NCBI GenBank assembly: GCA_031772625.1
Contig: CM062819.1
Location: 1,230,299,070 to 1,230,363,069, forward strand
Source: Pinus tabuliformis
Lineage: Eukaryota; Streptophyta; Pinopsida; Pinales; Pinaceae
Length of the DNA stretch: 64,000 bases
Direction of reading: 5' to 3'
Shown here: positions 47,854-60,665 of the stretch, in pieces
Layout of the letters: each line of letters starts with the position of its first letter
How positions within the stretch are numbered: position 1 is the first letter of the stretch
Notes under the pieces: model-generated
Told to the model about the DNA's origin: nothing
Database searches by the model: none
What the model saw: the letters and a program-made list of their open reading frames with translations, nothing else
Program-made: the position numbers and the translations under genes

Positions 47854-49638
47854 ATGAGAGGACGCAAGAAAACTAATCCTACAGGTGGCAAGGGAAAAGG
47901 AAGAGGAGGAAGAAAAACTTTTATCGATGAGATTATTTCAAGAACTGAAACTTCTCAGAGGCTAAGCTCTTGGAGGCCACAGACTCAACACTCTCTCCAA
48001 ACGGACTACGAAACAGAGGAAGTAGTGGGACTTGAAAGGGTTGAAGAGATAATAGAACATACTGAGGAACCAATGGAGGACATTGAAGAACCAATAGAAG
48101 ATATTGAAGTTGAGGAACCAGTTCAGGACATTGAGATTCCAACAGAAAGCGTTGAAGACTGGGCAAGTGCAACAGGGGAGCAACCAATGGACGGAAACAA
48201 TGAAGGACTCTTTGGTGGAGGACATGGAGGAGGAGAAGGAAGAGGCGAGAACTCTCTCTCCACCTTGGAATTCCCTATTGGGGAACTTCCTAGAGGAGAA
48301 ACTCCTATGAAGAACATCCCACTCTCAGCCTTACCTAACTTCCATGGTTTATCCTCTGAAGACCCTGATGAGTTTCTTTTCAAGTTTGATATATTGTGTA
48401 GAAGTTATGATTATGTTACTAATGCTTAAAAATTGAAGTTATTTCCAGCAACATTAAAAGGAAATGCACTAAGATGGTTTATGACTTTGGGAGGTCATGT
48501 GATCACAACATGGGATCAGATGAAGGAGAAGTTTCTGGCCAAATACCAAGACTATTACCGAACGAGAGAGAAAAGGGAGGAACTATTCAAGATGGTTCAG
48601 AAGGAGGACAAAAATCTAGAGGACTTTGTGGAAAGACTCCAGTATAATCTGCAGAGATCCGATCACCTCAATGTAAGTAAAGATATTCTTAAGATAATAT
48701 TATTAAAAGGGGTAAGGGATAACTATTTAGATATGCTAAATATGCTTGGTAAAGGGGATGTATCTAAAGAATCGTATGATGAAATTGTCAACCTCTGTAA
48801 GAGATGTTCAAGAGGGGCTACAAATAGATCAAAAAGCAGGGACAATACATATTCAAGAGTCCAAAAATCATCCAGTGGGGGATCAACAAGAGCTGAAATA
48901 GGTAATCTACTTGAAGAATTTAAAACTGAAATGTTAAGCTCTTTTACTTCACAGATTGATACCTTGCAGGTTAAGAGAAAACAGGCAGAAGCAGAAGCTG
49001 CTTTGGCTGTCTTCTGTCCTAAATGCAGAGAAAAACATCCACTAAGGGAATGCCCATTGGACAAGGTACAAATTTGCACCATTTGTGAGAAGGACCATGA
49101 AACTCAACAATGCCCTTCTTTACCAGGGATAAAAGGACCGTTGCAACCAACTGAGTAGGAAGCTGAAGCAGTTTATTTGCTGACATAGAGGAGGCAATGG
49201 CAACCACGAGGACAAGGTATGAACTCTAGTATGCCAATTAATAGTTGGAATAATTATCCTTCTTTTAATCAAACAAACTACCCACCCTTCAACCAAATGC
49301 AATACCCACCCTTTAATCAAATGAATTTCCCACCCATTCAACAAACAAACCCTCCCTTTGTAGACCCTGTAATTTGGATTCCTTGGCCTCCACAGCAATC
49401 TTATTTTAATCAATGGAACCCAAACTGGAGAGCTCAACAAATTCCGTTCCAAAACCAATTTCCTCAGTTTCAGCAACAACTCTCTCTCTCGTCAGGTGCT
49501 CCACCGAATAATCAGACAATGAGACCCCAACTGCCTGTACAACCGAGCCCTAACCCTAATAATAATAAAGCTATGCAAGTCATCGATATTCAGAACCTGC
49601 CTACATCTCCTGTGCAGTGTAATGATATTCATTTATGA
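47854..49638 (+). pseudogene. gag: Element E gag
   Basis: ATG 47854 (MRGRKKTNPTGGKGKGRGGRK), a basic start, then Glu-rich repeats (EEPIEDIE-like). The gag core spans a TAA at 48427 (KLFPATLKGNALRWF after it). Two zinc knuckles follow, CPKCREKHPLREC and CTICEKDHETQQC, the same C-x2-C-x3-H-x4-C pair as in A. After a TAG near 49156 comes an Asn/Pro/Gln/Phe-rich linker with PPFNQM repeats (49255-49350), ending at 49638. Closely related to A gag. Confidence 0.9.
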
Positions 49639-50530
49639 TCTGGTAGAGTAGTTGAGCCAATTATTGATGATATTACCTCTTCTGACTCTGACAAAGAAGA
49701 GACAAAAAAGAATAATCTACCAAATAAGGGTGCTGAAACAGTCAAGCCACCCTCTAATAAAGATGCTGAAACAGCAGAGCCACCATTCCCTAAGCGGCTG
49801 GCTCTCACCAAGACACCTGAGCCGCTTGCTTTTAATATTCTAGGGGAATTGCAGAATCTTTATGTTAAAATTCCACTTTTACAAGCACTTAGGGATGTAC
49901 CGATTTATGCCAAACTGTCAGAGACATTTGCATCAAGAAACCTGGCAGGAAAGCTAAAGACCTCCTTACAGTTCATGTGATGGGTGATCTAGCTGCTTTA
50001 ATGTCAGGAAAAACTCCTCCTGTAAAATATGGTGATCCAGGCCATCCTACGGTCACAGTACAGGTTGGAAAAACTATTGTTTCAAAAGTTCTGGTAGACT
50101 TAGGTGCTGCTATAAATATTATGACCCTTGAAACTGCACAATTGTTACAGCTGAAAAATGTAATCAGAGAGACACCAACCATCTTGGAATTAGCTGACCA
50201 TTCCACAATCAAACCAGAAGGGGTTATTGAAGACTTGATCATTTCAGTTGAATCCTGGAATTACCCAGCTGACTTTGTCATATTACAGACTAAAATAAAG
50301 TTGGGGTGACATCCTCTGATTTTGGGGAGACCCTGGCTGGCTACAACAGTTGCCTTTATCAGCTGTAGATCAGGATCAATGGCAATTTCTAATGGATGTG
50401 AAACCAAGCAGCTTACTCTTTACCCTCATGCTACACCTATGATTAACAATGATGATTCTGTATGGTTAGAATATGAGGATAATGACACTCAACCCATTTT
50501 GACCATTGGACAAGCCTTAACTCTCAGACA
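49639..50530 (+). pseudogene. Element E protease
   Basis: Active site VLVDLGAAINIM near 50095, then ILELADHSTIKPEG and WNYPADF, as in A. One TGA at about 50307 falls between KIKLG and HPLILGRPWL; A reads Tyr at the equivalent position. Confidence 0.85.
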
Positions 50531-50532
50531 CC

Positions 50533-53532
50533 ATGGAAGATGAAATAATTAGTAATTTTATTTCTGAACCTTCATCGGTCACTTCTGAAACATATAATCA
50601 GTTAAATGCAATTTTGGAACTTGAAACTCAGGAAAATCTTAAATCTAAAAATTTATCTCAAACATCAACTGCTATCTCCTCTAAAAGCATAACAGTAGAA
50701 ATCGAACCTGGAAAAACATTGAACATAAACCCCAATTTATCAAATGCTGAAACACAACAGCTAATGAAGTTACTTCATGAAAAAAAGGAATCATTTGCAT
50801 GGGAATACACAGACATGAAGGGTATCTATCCTAAATTATCTACTTATCATATCTATATTAAGGAGGGGTGCCGACCAGTCTTTCAACCCCAGCGGTGAAT
50901 GAATCCCAATTTGAGGGAAATTGTTAAGGAAGAACTTCAAAAATTGCTTAATGTAGGGTTTATATATCCCATATCTAACAGTGAATGGGTTTCTCCATTG
51001 GTAATAGTACCTAAGAAAAATGGGAAATGAAGAGTGTGTGTAGATTATAGAGCCTTAAACAAAGCCACTCAAAAAGATCATTTCCCCTTGCCATTCATTG
51101 ATCAGGTGCTAGACAGCTTGTCAGGAAAGAGATTCTTTTCCTTTTTAGATGGTTTTAGCGGATATAACCAAATCAAAATTGCACCGCAAGACCAAGACAA
51201 GACCACTTTTACTAGTCCTTGGGGAACTTTTGCCTATAGAGTCCTTCCCTTTCGACTATGTAATGCTCTAGCAACATTTCAAAGCACAGTGATAGGAATC
51301 TTTTCTGATATGCTTAATGACTCTATGGAGATATTTATGGATGACTTTACTCCTTATGGTGTGACTTTTGAAGATGCATTACAAAACCTTGAGAAAGTAC
51401 TTAAACGATGTGTACAAGCTCATCTTTCCTTGAGTACTGAAAAATGTCATATGATGATGAACGAAGGAATTGTACTGGGACACTTCATTTCATTCGTAGG
51501 GATTCAAGTAGATCCATCCAAAGTACAGGTAATTTAGACTCTTCCTATCCCTAAAACACAAACTAATGTAAGAAGTTTTTTGGGACATGCTGGATATTAC
51601 AAAAGATTTATCAAAGATTTTTCTAAAATAGCTTCTCCTTTGTTTATGTTACTTATGAAAAAAGCTGAATTTAAGTGGACTGATGCCTGTCAGAAAGCAT
51701 TTGATGAACTTAAGCATCAGTTGTCTACAGCTCCTATTCTAAGGGGACCTGATTGGGCACTTCCCTTTCATATATCCTCTGATGCTTCGGATACTGCAAT
51801 TGGAGCTGTCTTGGGACAAGAAGAAAATAATCTTCCTTATGCTATCTATTTCATTAGTAAGAATATGACCCCTGCTGAGCTTAATTACACAGTTACCGAA
51901 AAGGAATTTTTAGCAGTCATTTATGCTATTAATAAATTTCAACATTACATTACTGGTTATCCTACTTTTGTTCATACTGACCACTCGGCTATTAAGTATT
52001 TAATGAACAAATATGTCACAAATGCTCGAGTTACCAGGTGGTTATTGTTATTACAAGAATTTGATATTACAATTGTAGATTGACCAGGTAAAGAAAATGT
52101 AGTTGCTGATTTCCTTTCTCGGATAAAAAATAATGATAATACTCCAGTATATGATTCCTTTCCTAATGAATACTTGTTTGCAGTATCTGCTCACTCACAT
52201 TGGTATGCAGACATTGCCAATTATTTGGTTGCAGGGAAGTTACCATCACACCTATCACACCGGGAGAAAAGAAAGATCATTCAACAAAGTGCTCCGTATA
52301 GCTGGATAAGTGGGTGTGTTTTTCATACAGGAATTGATGAGAAAATTCAAAGATGCATTAGAGAAGATGAGGTTTATGATATATTGAAGGCTTGTCATGA
52401 TGGCCCCTGTGGACGACATTTTACTGATGAGAGAACAACACATAAAATTCTCAGGATGGGTTATTATTGGCCCTTACTTTTTAAGGATGCAAAGAGATAT
52501 GTCAGGGCCTGTGATAGCTGTCAGAGAATCAGTCAACCTAATCATAGAGATGAAATGCCACTTAACCCCCAGGTAATACTTGAACTTTTTGAAATATGGG
52601 CTCTAGACTTTATAGGACCCATCAATCCTCCATCGAGTCAAAGAGTTTATATATTGATTTGTACAGATTATATGACTAAATGGGTGGAAGAAAATGCACT
52701 TACTAGAGCTAATGATGAATCCGTTTTAACATTTCTATTTGAAGAAATCTTTGTTAGGTTTGGAGTGCCTAGAGAACTAGTCACAGATGGAGGACCTCCT
52801 TTCAGTTCTCATGGTTTTAAAGCTATGCTTCAAAAATATCATATCAATCATAAAATGACTACACCTTACCACCCCCAAGCTAATGGTCAGGTGGAAAGTA
52901 CAAATAAAGTCATAGAGGCTATTTTAACAAAAATAGTGAAGGAGAATAGGAAGGATTGGTCCCAAAGGCTGCCTGAGGCATTATGGGCTTATAGAACTAC
53001 CTGGAGGAACACTACAGGTTTTTCACCCTATGAATTGGTTTATGGTAAAAGTGTTGTTTTTCCTGTGGAATTAGAAATTAAAACCTTAAGAACTGCTTTA
53101 GCTGTTAACCTTGATTTGAATGATGCACAGACAGCTAGGTTGCAGCAGCTTCAGGAATTGGATGAAAAGAGGTTGGATGCCATCCATCAAACAACTATGA
53201 TTCAACAACAAAGAACCAGGTGTCATGATAAAACTATTAAGCATAAGTAGTTCCAAAAAGGTAATTGGGCTCTATTGCTTGATTCCCGGTTTGAAAATTT
53301 TCAAGTAAAATTAAGAACAAGGTGGCTGGGACCTTACGAGATAGATACTGTTTTTCCTAATGGAATAGTAAGGCTCCTAACAATTGATGATTCTAGAACA
53401 CCATTGTTAGTGAATGGGTATCAGCTCCGTACGTACCAACAACATATTTCTAAGGAGGATTTTAAGGCCACTTGCATGGTAGATTCACATTATATCTTTT
53501 TGGGGGAGCTTGTTGCCCCTCATTGCATTTAA
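50533..53532 (+). pseudogene. pol: Element E RT, RNase H and integrase
   Basis: Segments 50533-50898, 51034-51537, 51580-52083, 52174-53250 and 53275-53532, separated by stops at 50896, about 51028, 51535, 52081 and 53248. RT: CVDYRALNKATQKDHFPLP, FLDGFSGYNQI, FMDDFTPYG. RNase H: SSDASDTAIG and VHTDHSAIKYL. Integrase: CHDGPCGRHF with CDSCQRIS, then LDFIGPINPP, VTDGGPPFSS and NGQVESTNK. The C-terminal LGPYEID...VNGYQLRTY shows what A lost at its TAG. The RT substitution FGLCNAP to FRLCNAL is another sign of decay. Confidence 0.9.
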
Positions 53533-54447
53533 TCTATGCATTATATGTTTCTTTATTAGATTATATTTCTTAACTAATAATCCCTGTCTAGGGTTACCAT
53601 GTTACAATTTATTATTTTGTAGGTCTCAAGTTGGGAGGCTGGTTGAAAAGAACAATTGTATTGCAAGCAGGATCAAGTTTCATTTTGGGAAACATTCTCA
53701 TCTCACCTCAATTCATAGCTCATTCCCCCACATTACCTCTCAGCAACACTTTCCTATTTTTCTTTACAACAACATCTCTCTTTATTTTCCCGTTGCTGAA
53801 ACACTAACTTTTCCCATTTTTCCCGTTGCTGAAACACCAATTTTTCCCATTGCTGAAACACCGACTTTTTCCATCTCTCCCTAAAACACCAATTTTCCCA
53901 TTTTTCCTGTAATTGAAACATTAATTTCTCTCAAAAGGACGAATACATATTACCTTCCATTGTGAGAATCATCTATTGATCCTTATAACTTTGATCTTTC
54001 ACTAGCTCCTCCTATGTTTCTAAAAGCCTTTCATATAAATACCCTCATATTACAAAACCCTTTTTCATAGCCATTGGTGATCTAGTAGCAATGACATTAT
54101 ATTTTCAAAATATCAATCGAAGGTAAACATGAGGTATGTGTTTATTATATGTAAATATTAAACTATAGTTAATGAGAAGATTGTGACATGATAACCGCAA
54201 TTTTCGTACATTCAAACTTATCATTTTAGCCACAGTTGGGGGGGGGGGAATACCAAAATTTTGCAATCATTTCATGATACGCCAATCACCGTCATTTTTT
54301 TACCACGATCATGTCCTGTCACCACATCTTTGTCCTATTATGTCACGACCTCATTTGAAAAACTTAATCTATTTCAGGTGCAGTAACTCGGCTCTGTACT
54401 GTGCATTTTACTGAAGCGAGTAACTATGGGAGGTAACGCTATTTGAA
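53533..54447 (+). other. Element E non-coding stretch between pol and extra ORF
   Basis: Contains a cluster of TTGCTGAAACACC words (about 53784-53930) in a TTTCCC-rich context. No coding frame recognised. Confidence 0.6.
53784..53930 (+). repeat. TTGCTGAAACACC repeat cluster
   Basis: Three good copies and two decayed ones (CTAAAACACC and AATTGAAACATT) about 22-32 bases apart, alternating with TTTTTCCC. Confidence 0.85.
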
Positions 54448-57400
54448 ATGAACCCGGCTCAATAGATCTATTGGAATTGCACTCAGAAGTATATCAGATT
54501 TTTCAGCAGGCAGGCTGGGTAGATTATTTTCGAAGGCTTCAGGGATTTGATCCTCAGCAAGTCCTTGAATTTGCACGTAATTTATGAGAAGGCTACTCTA
54601 CTGTTCAAGGAGTCCGAATACCAGTAACAAAGGATGATATATCATAGGTTTCAGGTTTACTAGCAGATGGCATTCAATGGTTCAGTCGTAAACACATCAT
54701 TTTGAAAGCACATAAGGACTTTCTTCTACCAGGAGAGCGGGTCGAGCCTAAAGGCAGGGGTGTTGCACTTCATTCATTATCACTTCCATGGCCGACGGTT
54801 GCCGAGTTTGTCAAGCACTATCTCACCTACGAAGGACATTACCAGGTAGTTTATCAGCATGATTTTGTGTTGTTAAATCATTTAAGACATGGTCGTCTGC
54901 TAAATATGCCATACTATCTGCTTGGGTGTCTGAAGAATATGTCACATTATTCCATGAATGCGAAGTACCCACTCCTTTACCTCACTCACCACCGTCTTGT
55001 TCAGCTTCTAATTTAGAGGGGCTTTGCCCAACAGAATCCCCCTCCCCTTAACAACCCACCCTCGGAACCCCATGAAGATGCTGAAATGCCTCAAGCAGTA
55101 GCTGAAAATCCCCAAGAAACTACTGAAGTTCCTCGAGCAGTAGCCGAAAATCCTCAGGAAACTGCTGAAATTCCTCAAACAACAGCCGAAACTCCCTAAT
55201 TAAATGTTGAAAATCCTCAACAGACCCCTGGAATCCCTCAGCAAATTGAAAATCCTTTTGCACAACAACCAGGGAGCGTCTTCGATTCCCCACCACCTGC
55301 AGCAGTTAATCTAATTGACCCCTCCACTGCATTGACCCCACCTCATAATTTAGCTGAATCATCCAATCCCACTGTCCATATCCCGAGTGATGATTTAGAT
55401 GACAACATTCCCATTGCTAAGTTAAAAAGAAAAAGGCAAGAAAAGGCTATGCCCCTACCAAAAAGACGAATAAGGGCCTCAATCAAAGAGGCTATTACTC
55501 CTGATGACCCTCCTACCCCAGAGAAAGCTACTCATAAAAGAAAAACCATTGTTCTTCCTGCCTTTTTACCTCAAAGACAAATGAGGACATCTTCTGAAGT
55601 AGCAACTAAAACCACTACCCTAAATTCCCCACCTATTATCCTAAAACCCCATATGCCACCATAGTACCAAGGCCCTGAATCTTTACCTACCTCACCCTCG
55701 GGTAGTGAAATGAAAAATGTACAGGATTTTGTGACATCATTCTTTTCACAGAACGTAGCTATCACACAAGAACTAGCTACTGATTCAATAGCTACTCCAT
55801 AAGAATCAGCTGCTGATCCATCAAAAGTAGATACCCAAGATGATATACAACATGTAGCTGTCCAAAAGGAACCAGCTACTGACTCAGCAAGTGCTACACA
55901 AGAACCACCTGCTGATGAACAGAAAACAGATGACCAGGACATAGCTGCCCCAGCCATTGACTCAGCAGTTGCCACACAAGAACCACCCATTGATGTCCAT
56001 AAAACAGATGACCAAGACGTAGTTGCTCCAGCTACTGACTCAATAGTTGCCACACAAGAACCACCTGCTAATGTCCATAAAATTGATGACCAAGTTGTAG
56101 CTGCACCACAAGAACCATCTACTGACTCAGCAGTTGCCACACAAGAACCACCTGCTAATGTCCATAAAATTGATGACCAAGATGTAGTTTCCGCATAAGA
56201 ACCAGCTACTGACTCAGCAAGTGTTACACAAGAACCACCTACTGATGAAAAAAATATAGATAATCAGGAACCAGCTATGCAGTCAGCAGCTGCCACACAA
56301 GAACCATCTGTTGATATGCAAAATTTGGATGCGTAGGATGATATAGTTGTTACAGAACCGATTGATGATTCAGCAAATGTCACACAAAAACTACCTGCTG
56401 AGGCTGCAAATAATGAAGCTACTACCGAAAAACAATCCTTCCATCTACTGGAATCAGCTACTGAGATTGTGACTGCTACACAAAGCCCAGTCACCTTGGC
56501 TTCCTTTTTACAAGAAAACGAGTTTCTGAAATCAGAGCTCGAGGTTTATAATCAGGAATTAATAGTGGCAAGGGAAGCCTATGAAAGAGAGCTTAATCTA
56601 TATACTTTAGCTCATGTAGCATCTGCAGCTGTGAAAAGTGCAAAGAAAGATTAATATAATGAATACATGTGTAGCCAATGTGGTAATATTTATCATCAAG
56701 CTGGTTATAAGATAGTCGAAGTCCCATTGCCTAGAGCCACTCCTGCATCGACTCCTGTTATAGCTAAAAAGGAACGCCCTACTGTTACACAAGAACTAGC
56801 AGGGCATTCAAAGATTTTTGAAAAAGAAGTGAAACCACAAGTATCTTGGCCTACTCTGGTTGTTAAAACTGAAAGTCCTGCATCAAGGCCTACAAAGACT
56901 GTGTTTACTCAGACTAAACCTCGACATTCAAAGACTGTCTCACTCAGACCACAAGAACTCAAGCACAAATGGATATATGGAAGCAGGAATATGTTATGTC
57001 ATAGGAAAGGATCTTGCAAGAACATAAATTATCATGGCAAAATCATATATATGAAAATTGGGAAGTGCTGGAACAGTCTCGTGCACAGAACAAGGAAAAT
57101 AAACAGTTAAAAACTAGATTGTCTCTCATGTTTGATCTGGTTCAAAGAGTACTGGCCACTAGGAAACCATCCTTTAATTATTCTGTGTTTCTTTCAGAGC
57201 GCCTAGTGTTCTTCCAAGTAAAGGCAATCAGAGATGGATGACCTCATGAGGTATCTACACCTCAACATTTTATCAAAACATTCACAGAGGCATCATTCAG
57301 TGAACAAAATTTACTATGTGAACTATACCTCCATAATGAAGCCATGCCTGAGGATAGAAAGCTTAATCTGATCCCTCTGGTTGGGGACATTCAGATTAGA

Positions 57401-57976
57401 GCCTTTGTCTCTTTCCTAGCCAATCAGCTCACGTGGCAAAATTCCTTCCTTTCAACAAAACACAATGAAGATAATCGCCTTCTGTGGATTCGATCCGAAC
57501 CACAAAATGCTTTTGTTTTTGTCGCTGAATATCATCGGTTTTTAAGGGAACCAGGAATCACCAAGCATCTTAGAGAATTACAAGCAGCAGTCTTAAAAGA
57601 TTTCCAACAGTATGTCAAAGCCAAGGGAGCTCTTGCCTTACAGGCAAACAATCTATTTTGGGAACACTGCCCTAAGGAGAGAAAGGAATATCATCCCTTT
57701 AACCCTCTTAATCTTCAAACAACAATTTCACGGCTACCTAATTATGTCAAATGCATTCAACGGTGTGCTAAAAAGTGGTTAGGATATCATTTTCACTTCC
57801 CTCTTTTATGGTTGCCAGTACAAGAATATAAGGCTTATTTCAGTTGTCCAAAACGGAGGAGCTCGCAGCATAGCAGGGACTACAGAATGTCCTGGGTTTC
57901 AGAGATTTGGTTGATAGCACCTTCTATACTTACTGTCCAAGTAATTTGCACTATACAACCTAGTACTCAGACTTAG
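54448..57976 (+). pseudogene. Element E extra ORF downstream of pol
   Basis: A likely start is ATG 54448 with an early frameshift. The N-terminal domain (to 55016) reads AGWVDYFRRLQGFD, VSGLL and YLTYEGHYQVVYQHDF followed by LRHGRLLNMPYYLL. It aligns with A (QWITFCDKLQGYD, YITCEGRF, YHFRLL). Next comes a Pro/Glu/Thr-rich stretch with a basic cluster (KLKRKRQEK and PKRRIR, about 55415-55480), then imperfect repeats of about 30 residues around TQEPPAD (55780-56300). A coiled-coil-like part follows (SFLQENEFLKSELEVYNQEL, about 56505), then CSQCGNIYH and a distinct C-terminal domain (57248-57976). Stops at 54589, 54646, 55013 and later. No membrane segment seen. Function unknown. Confidence 0.75.
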
Positions 57977-58015
57977 ACTCAGAGTAAAAGTTGCATGAGG
58001 ACATGCAACCCTTTC

Positions 58016-58027
58016 AGTTGGGGTGGA
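58016..58027 (+). promoter_or_regulatory. Element E polypurine tract
   Basis: AGTTGGGGTGGA directly before the 3' LTR. Confidence 0.75.
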
Positions 58028-59292
58028 TGTTAGGACCTCATATTGTCTCCTTCTGACCATACATTTTGCTATGATGTCATCCTTTTTCAACTTACATTTA
58101 AAGTCCTTGTTACTGTTTTAACCCAATTATTCCAAAGGTACACAATATTTCTTCTCATCACTATACGTTTAATGATTTTACATATAATTACGCTATCTTC
58201 ATTGTTAATCATTGAATTGATAGTTGTTGAACGGTTAAAGAACGATGTGTAGTCCACATTGTTGAAACTGCCTAGAGATTGCAAGAATACTTCTACAGTT
58301 CCTGAAACAGTAGGAACGACACACAAATCTCGTGGCTGAACAGTTGTGATTTGCAGTCTAGATTTGACAGCAACAGAAGAAGATCATCGAAGGAGCTACT
58401 ACACTGGATGTAACGATCATGATCTAAAGATAGTATTATTGTAACAACATTTTGTTGATGGGAAAACTGACTTCCGTATTTTTGTATAAAGGGTTAAAAT
58501 AGGACTTACAATGTAATCTATTGTAACAGATGTCTCCTCTTTAAAAAGAGGAGACATCTACATTAGAAGGGTATGAACAAACTGCGGGAAAGGCTTAGTT
58601 GAAGGAACAGAACTGGAATCCTTTTTCTGTAACATGACATATTGATGGATGAATAACATCTTGTTCTAAACATTTCTTTCTAGTTCTCGTCTCCTAGGGA
58701 ATCTTGTGAGAAGGACAGGGCCCACCTTCATCACAAGATTCACCCATTATATTTCTGCAATGTGTTAAGTGTGTCTTTTATCCATGCCTTGTTAACAATA
58801 CTATTTACTGAATATTGTTTTCACATTATTGTTGAAACTTTGTTTCCTTTCCAATTGATTACTGCATTATTCAGTTTATCCACAGTTCATTCATGAGTGT
58901 TTCATTGGCAATTGAGTTTACAGAGTGAGTTGGCAGTGTGGTAATCAGAAACAGGTGCTGAAGATTCTTGCTCTAGGAATATGGTCCTATTCTCTGTTAC
59001 AACATAGCTAGTGATTTCCTTTGCAAATTTGATCCTTTTTCATTAGATTACTCCTTTAATGAAATTAAGCCTTCTTTGGTAGCTATCTGCAATAGATTAT
59101 TTTTGTTGTAACTCAGTGTGGAACTTCAGTTTGTTTAAGCAAGGTGTGACTAGTCTTTACTACAACTTTTATTGCTTTTAAGATTGAGTACATATAGTAC
59201 GCAGTTTCCTTTGAAATAAACAGACTTCCCTGGGTTGACAATTCATGTAGCACTTGGTTGTTTGAATTAATAAGCAATTAAAGTGATCAACG
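58028..59292 (+). repeat. Element E 3' LTR
   Basis: 1,265 bp, TGTTAGGACC... to ...GATCAACG. Keeps the TATA box and the hairpin (58529-58558) unchanged. Confidence 0.95.
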
Positions 59293-60344
59293 CATGCCAC
59301 AATTTGGTCGTTGGGAATTTCGGGGTCGAGAAAATGGTGGTAGTACTGCAGAAGTATTTCTATTGGCCTAATATTCGACCAGATGTCGAGAAGTACATCA
59401 AATCCTACACTACCTGCGCCATTGCCAAACCGACCATCAAGAAGCAAGGTCTCTATACTCTGCTACCTACCCCTTGTCAACCTTGGGAATCTATCTCCAT
59501 GGATTACATGTCATGCCTTCCTTCTACTAAGCATGGAAACGACTGTGTTTTTTTGGTCGTCGATAGATTCTCGAAGATGGCAATTATGGCAGACTGCAAA
59601 AAGAGTATCACAACAGAAGCCGCTACTAAACTCTTCTTTGAATGAGTGTGGGTACACTTTGGCTTCCCATAGACTATCATCTTAGATCAGGACAGTAGGT
59701 TCCTCAATAAATTTTGGTCCAGTCTCTGGTCGATGCAAGACATCAAGCTCACTAAGTCCATAGCTTTCCATCCCCAAATTGATGGTGAGATAGAGGTCGT
59801 CAACATGATGATCGTACACGTTTTGTGCATGTACAACTCAAAGAATCCACACACATGGGATGAGAGCCTCCCCTATGTCCATAACAACTACAACTGGGCT
59901 CTCCACAACTTGACTGGCCACAACCCTTTTCAAGTGGGCTTGGGATTCCAGCCACTATGTCCCATTGATGTGGCCATACCATTTGTAGCAACTCGGGTAG
60001 ATTTGGCTCATGTCCAGTCCAAAGCTGACAAGAAAAATAGATTCATTGAGCACATTCAACACATCCACCAACAGGTCCATGACATATTGGAAAAATCCAA
60101 TGCTAAGTACAAGCAACGACATGATCAACATTGGGTTCCACACAAGTTCCAAGTGGGCGACAAAGTTTGGCTACATATGCAGAAGAAGCGCCTCGTTGGG
60201 CCCCACCGAAAGATTCGCCTGCTTCAATATGGGCCATACACCATCACCAAGGCCATGGGAGATAATTCTTTTGAGCTCAACATTCCCCCATTTCTTGGCC
60301 TGCACCCAGTGATTGCCTTTGGCCATACTTTCTACCATTACTAG
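59293..60344 (+). pseudogene. pol: Element D integrase, continued after E
   Basis: Picks up at the second CATGC copy. It shows HNLVVGNFGVEKMV with YWPNIRPDVEKYI and CAIAK (zinc region), then SMDYMSCLPST, VVDRFSKMAI and KSIAFHPQIDGEIEVVN (core; IDGE replaces the usual xNGQ/SDGQ), and GPYTITKAMGDNSFELNIP (C-terminus). The conserved His of the zinc region sits right at the insertion point, so E disrupted it. One TGA at about 59643. Confidence 0.9.
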
Positions 60345-60665
60345 ACACATCCAACATTGCATAACAACTCACACCAACAGAGTTAAATCCAAACTACATG
60401 GAACAAGCTACAACTAATCAGATCATGGACACATAGATCAAGAACACTCTCTAGCAGAAGCTCCAACTGTATCTATTTGTCAAAGTTGGCTAACTCCTAC
60501 ACCAAGGAAAATGGCTCACTAGGGACCAAGTTCAGCAGAAGTTTCCCCATCTCATGGAGGAACTCAACCCAATGGAGACCATTTCTTCCTAAGGGGGAAG
60601 GAATGATTCAGGTTGATATTGGTGGCCACCCACCTATTCCACATGGACCCCCACCATTGTTTCTT
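60345..60665 (+). other. Element D 3' tail
   Basis: A possible chromodomain-like or C-terminal remnant (LTRDQVQQKFPHLMEELNPM near 60510-60570) and purine-rich AAGGGGGAAGGAATGA at about 60592. I found no match to the D 5' LTR, so its 3' LTR is missing or too diverged. Confidence 0.4.

Larger units (their letters stand above)
46514..59292 (+). mobile_element. Element E, Athila-type with a 3.5 kb extra ORF, nested in D
   Basis: A 12,779-bp element: LTRs 46514-47777 and 58028-59292, tRNA-Asp-like primer site, gag, protease, RT-RNase H-integrase, a non-coding stretch, an extra ORF and a polypurine tract. The flanks are CATGC at 46509-46513 and 59293-59297, a perfect 5-bp target duplication inside the D integrase. 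The LTR tips have decayed: the left starts TA instead of TG, the right ends CG instead of CA. Confidence 0.95.
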
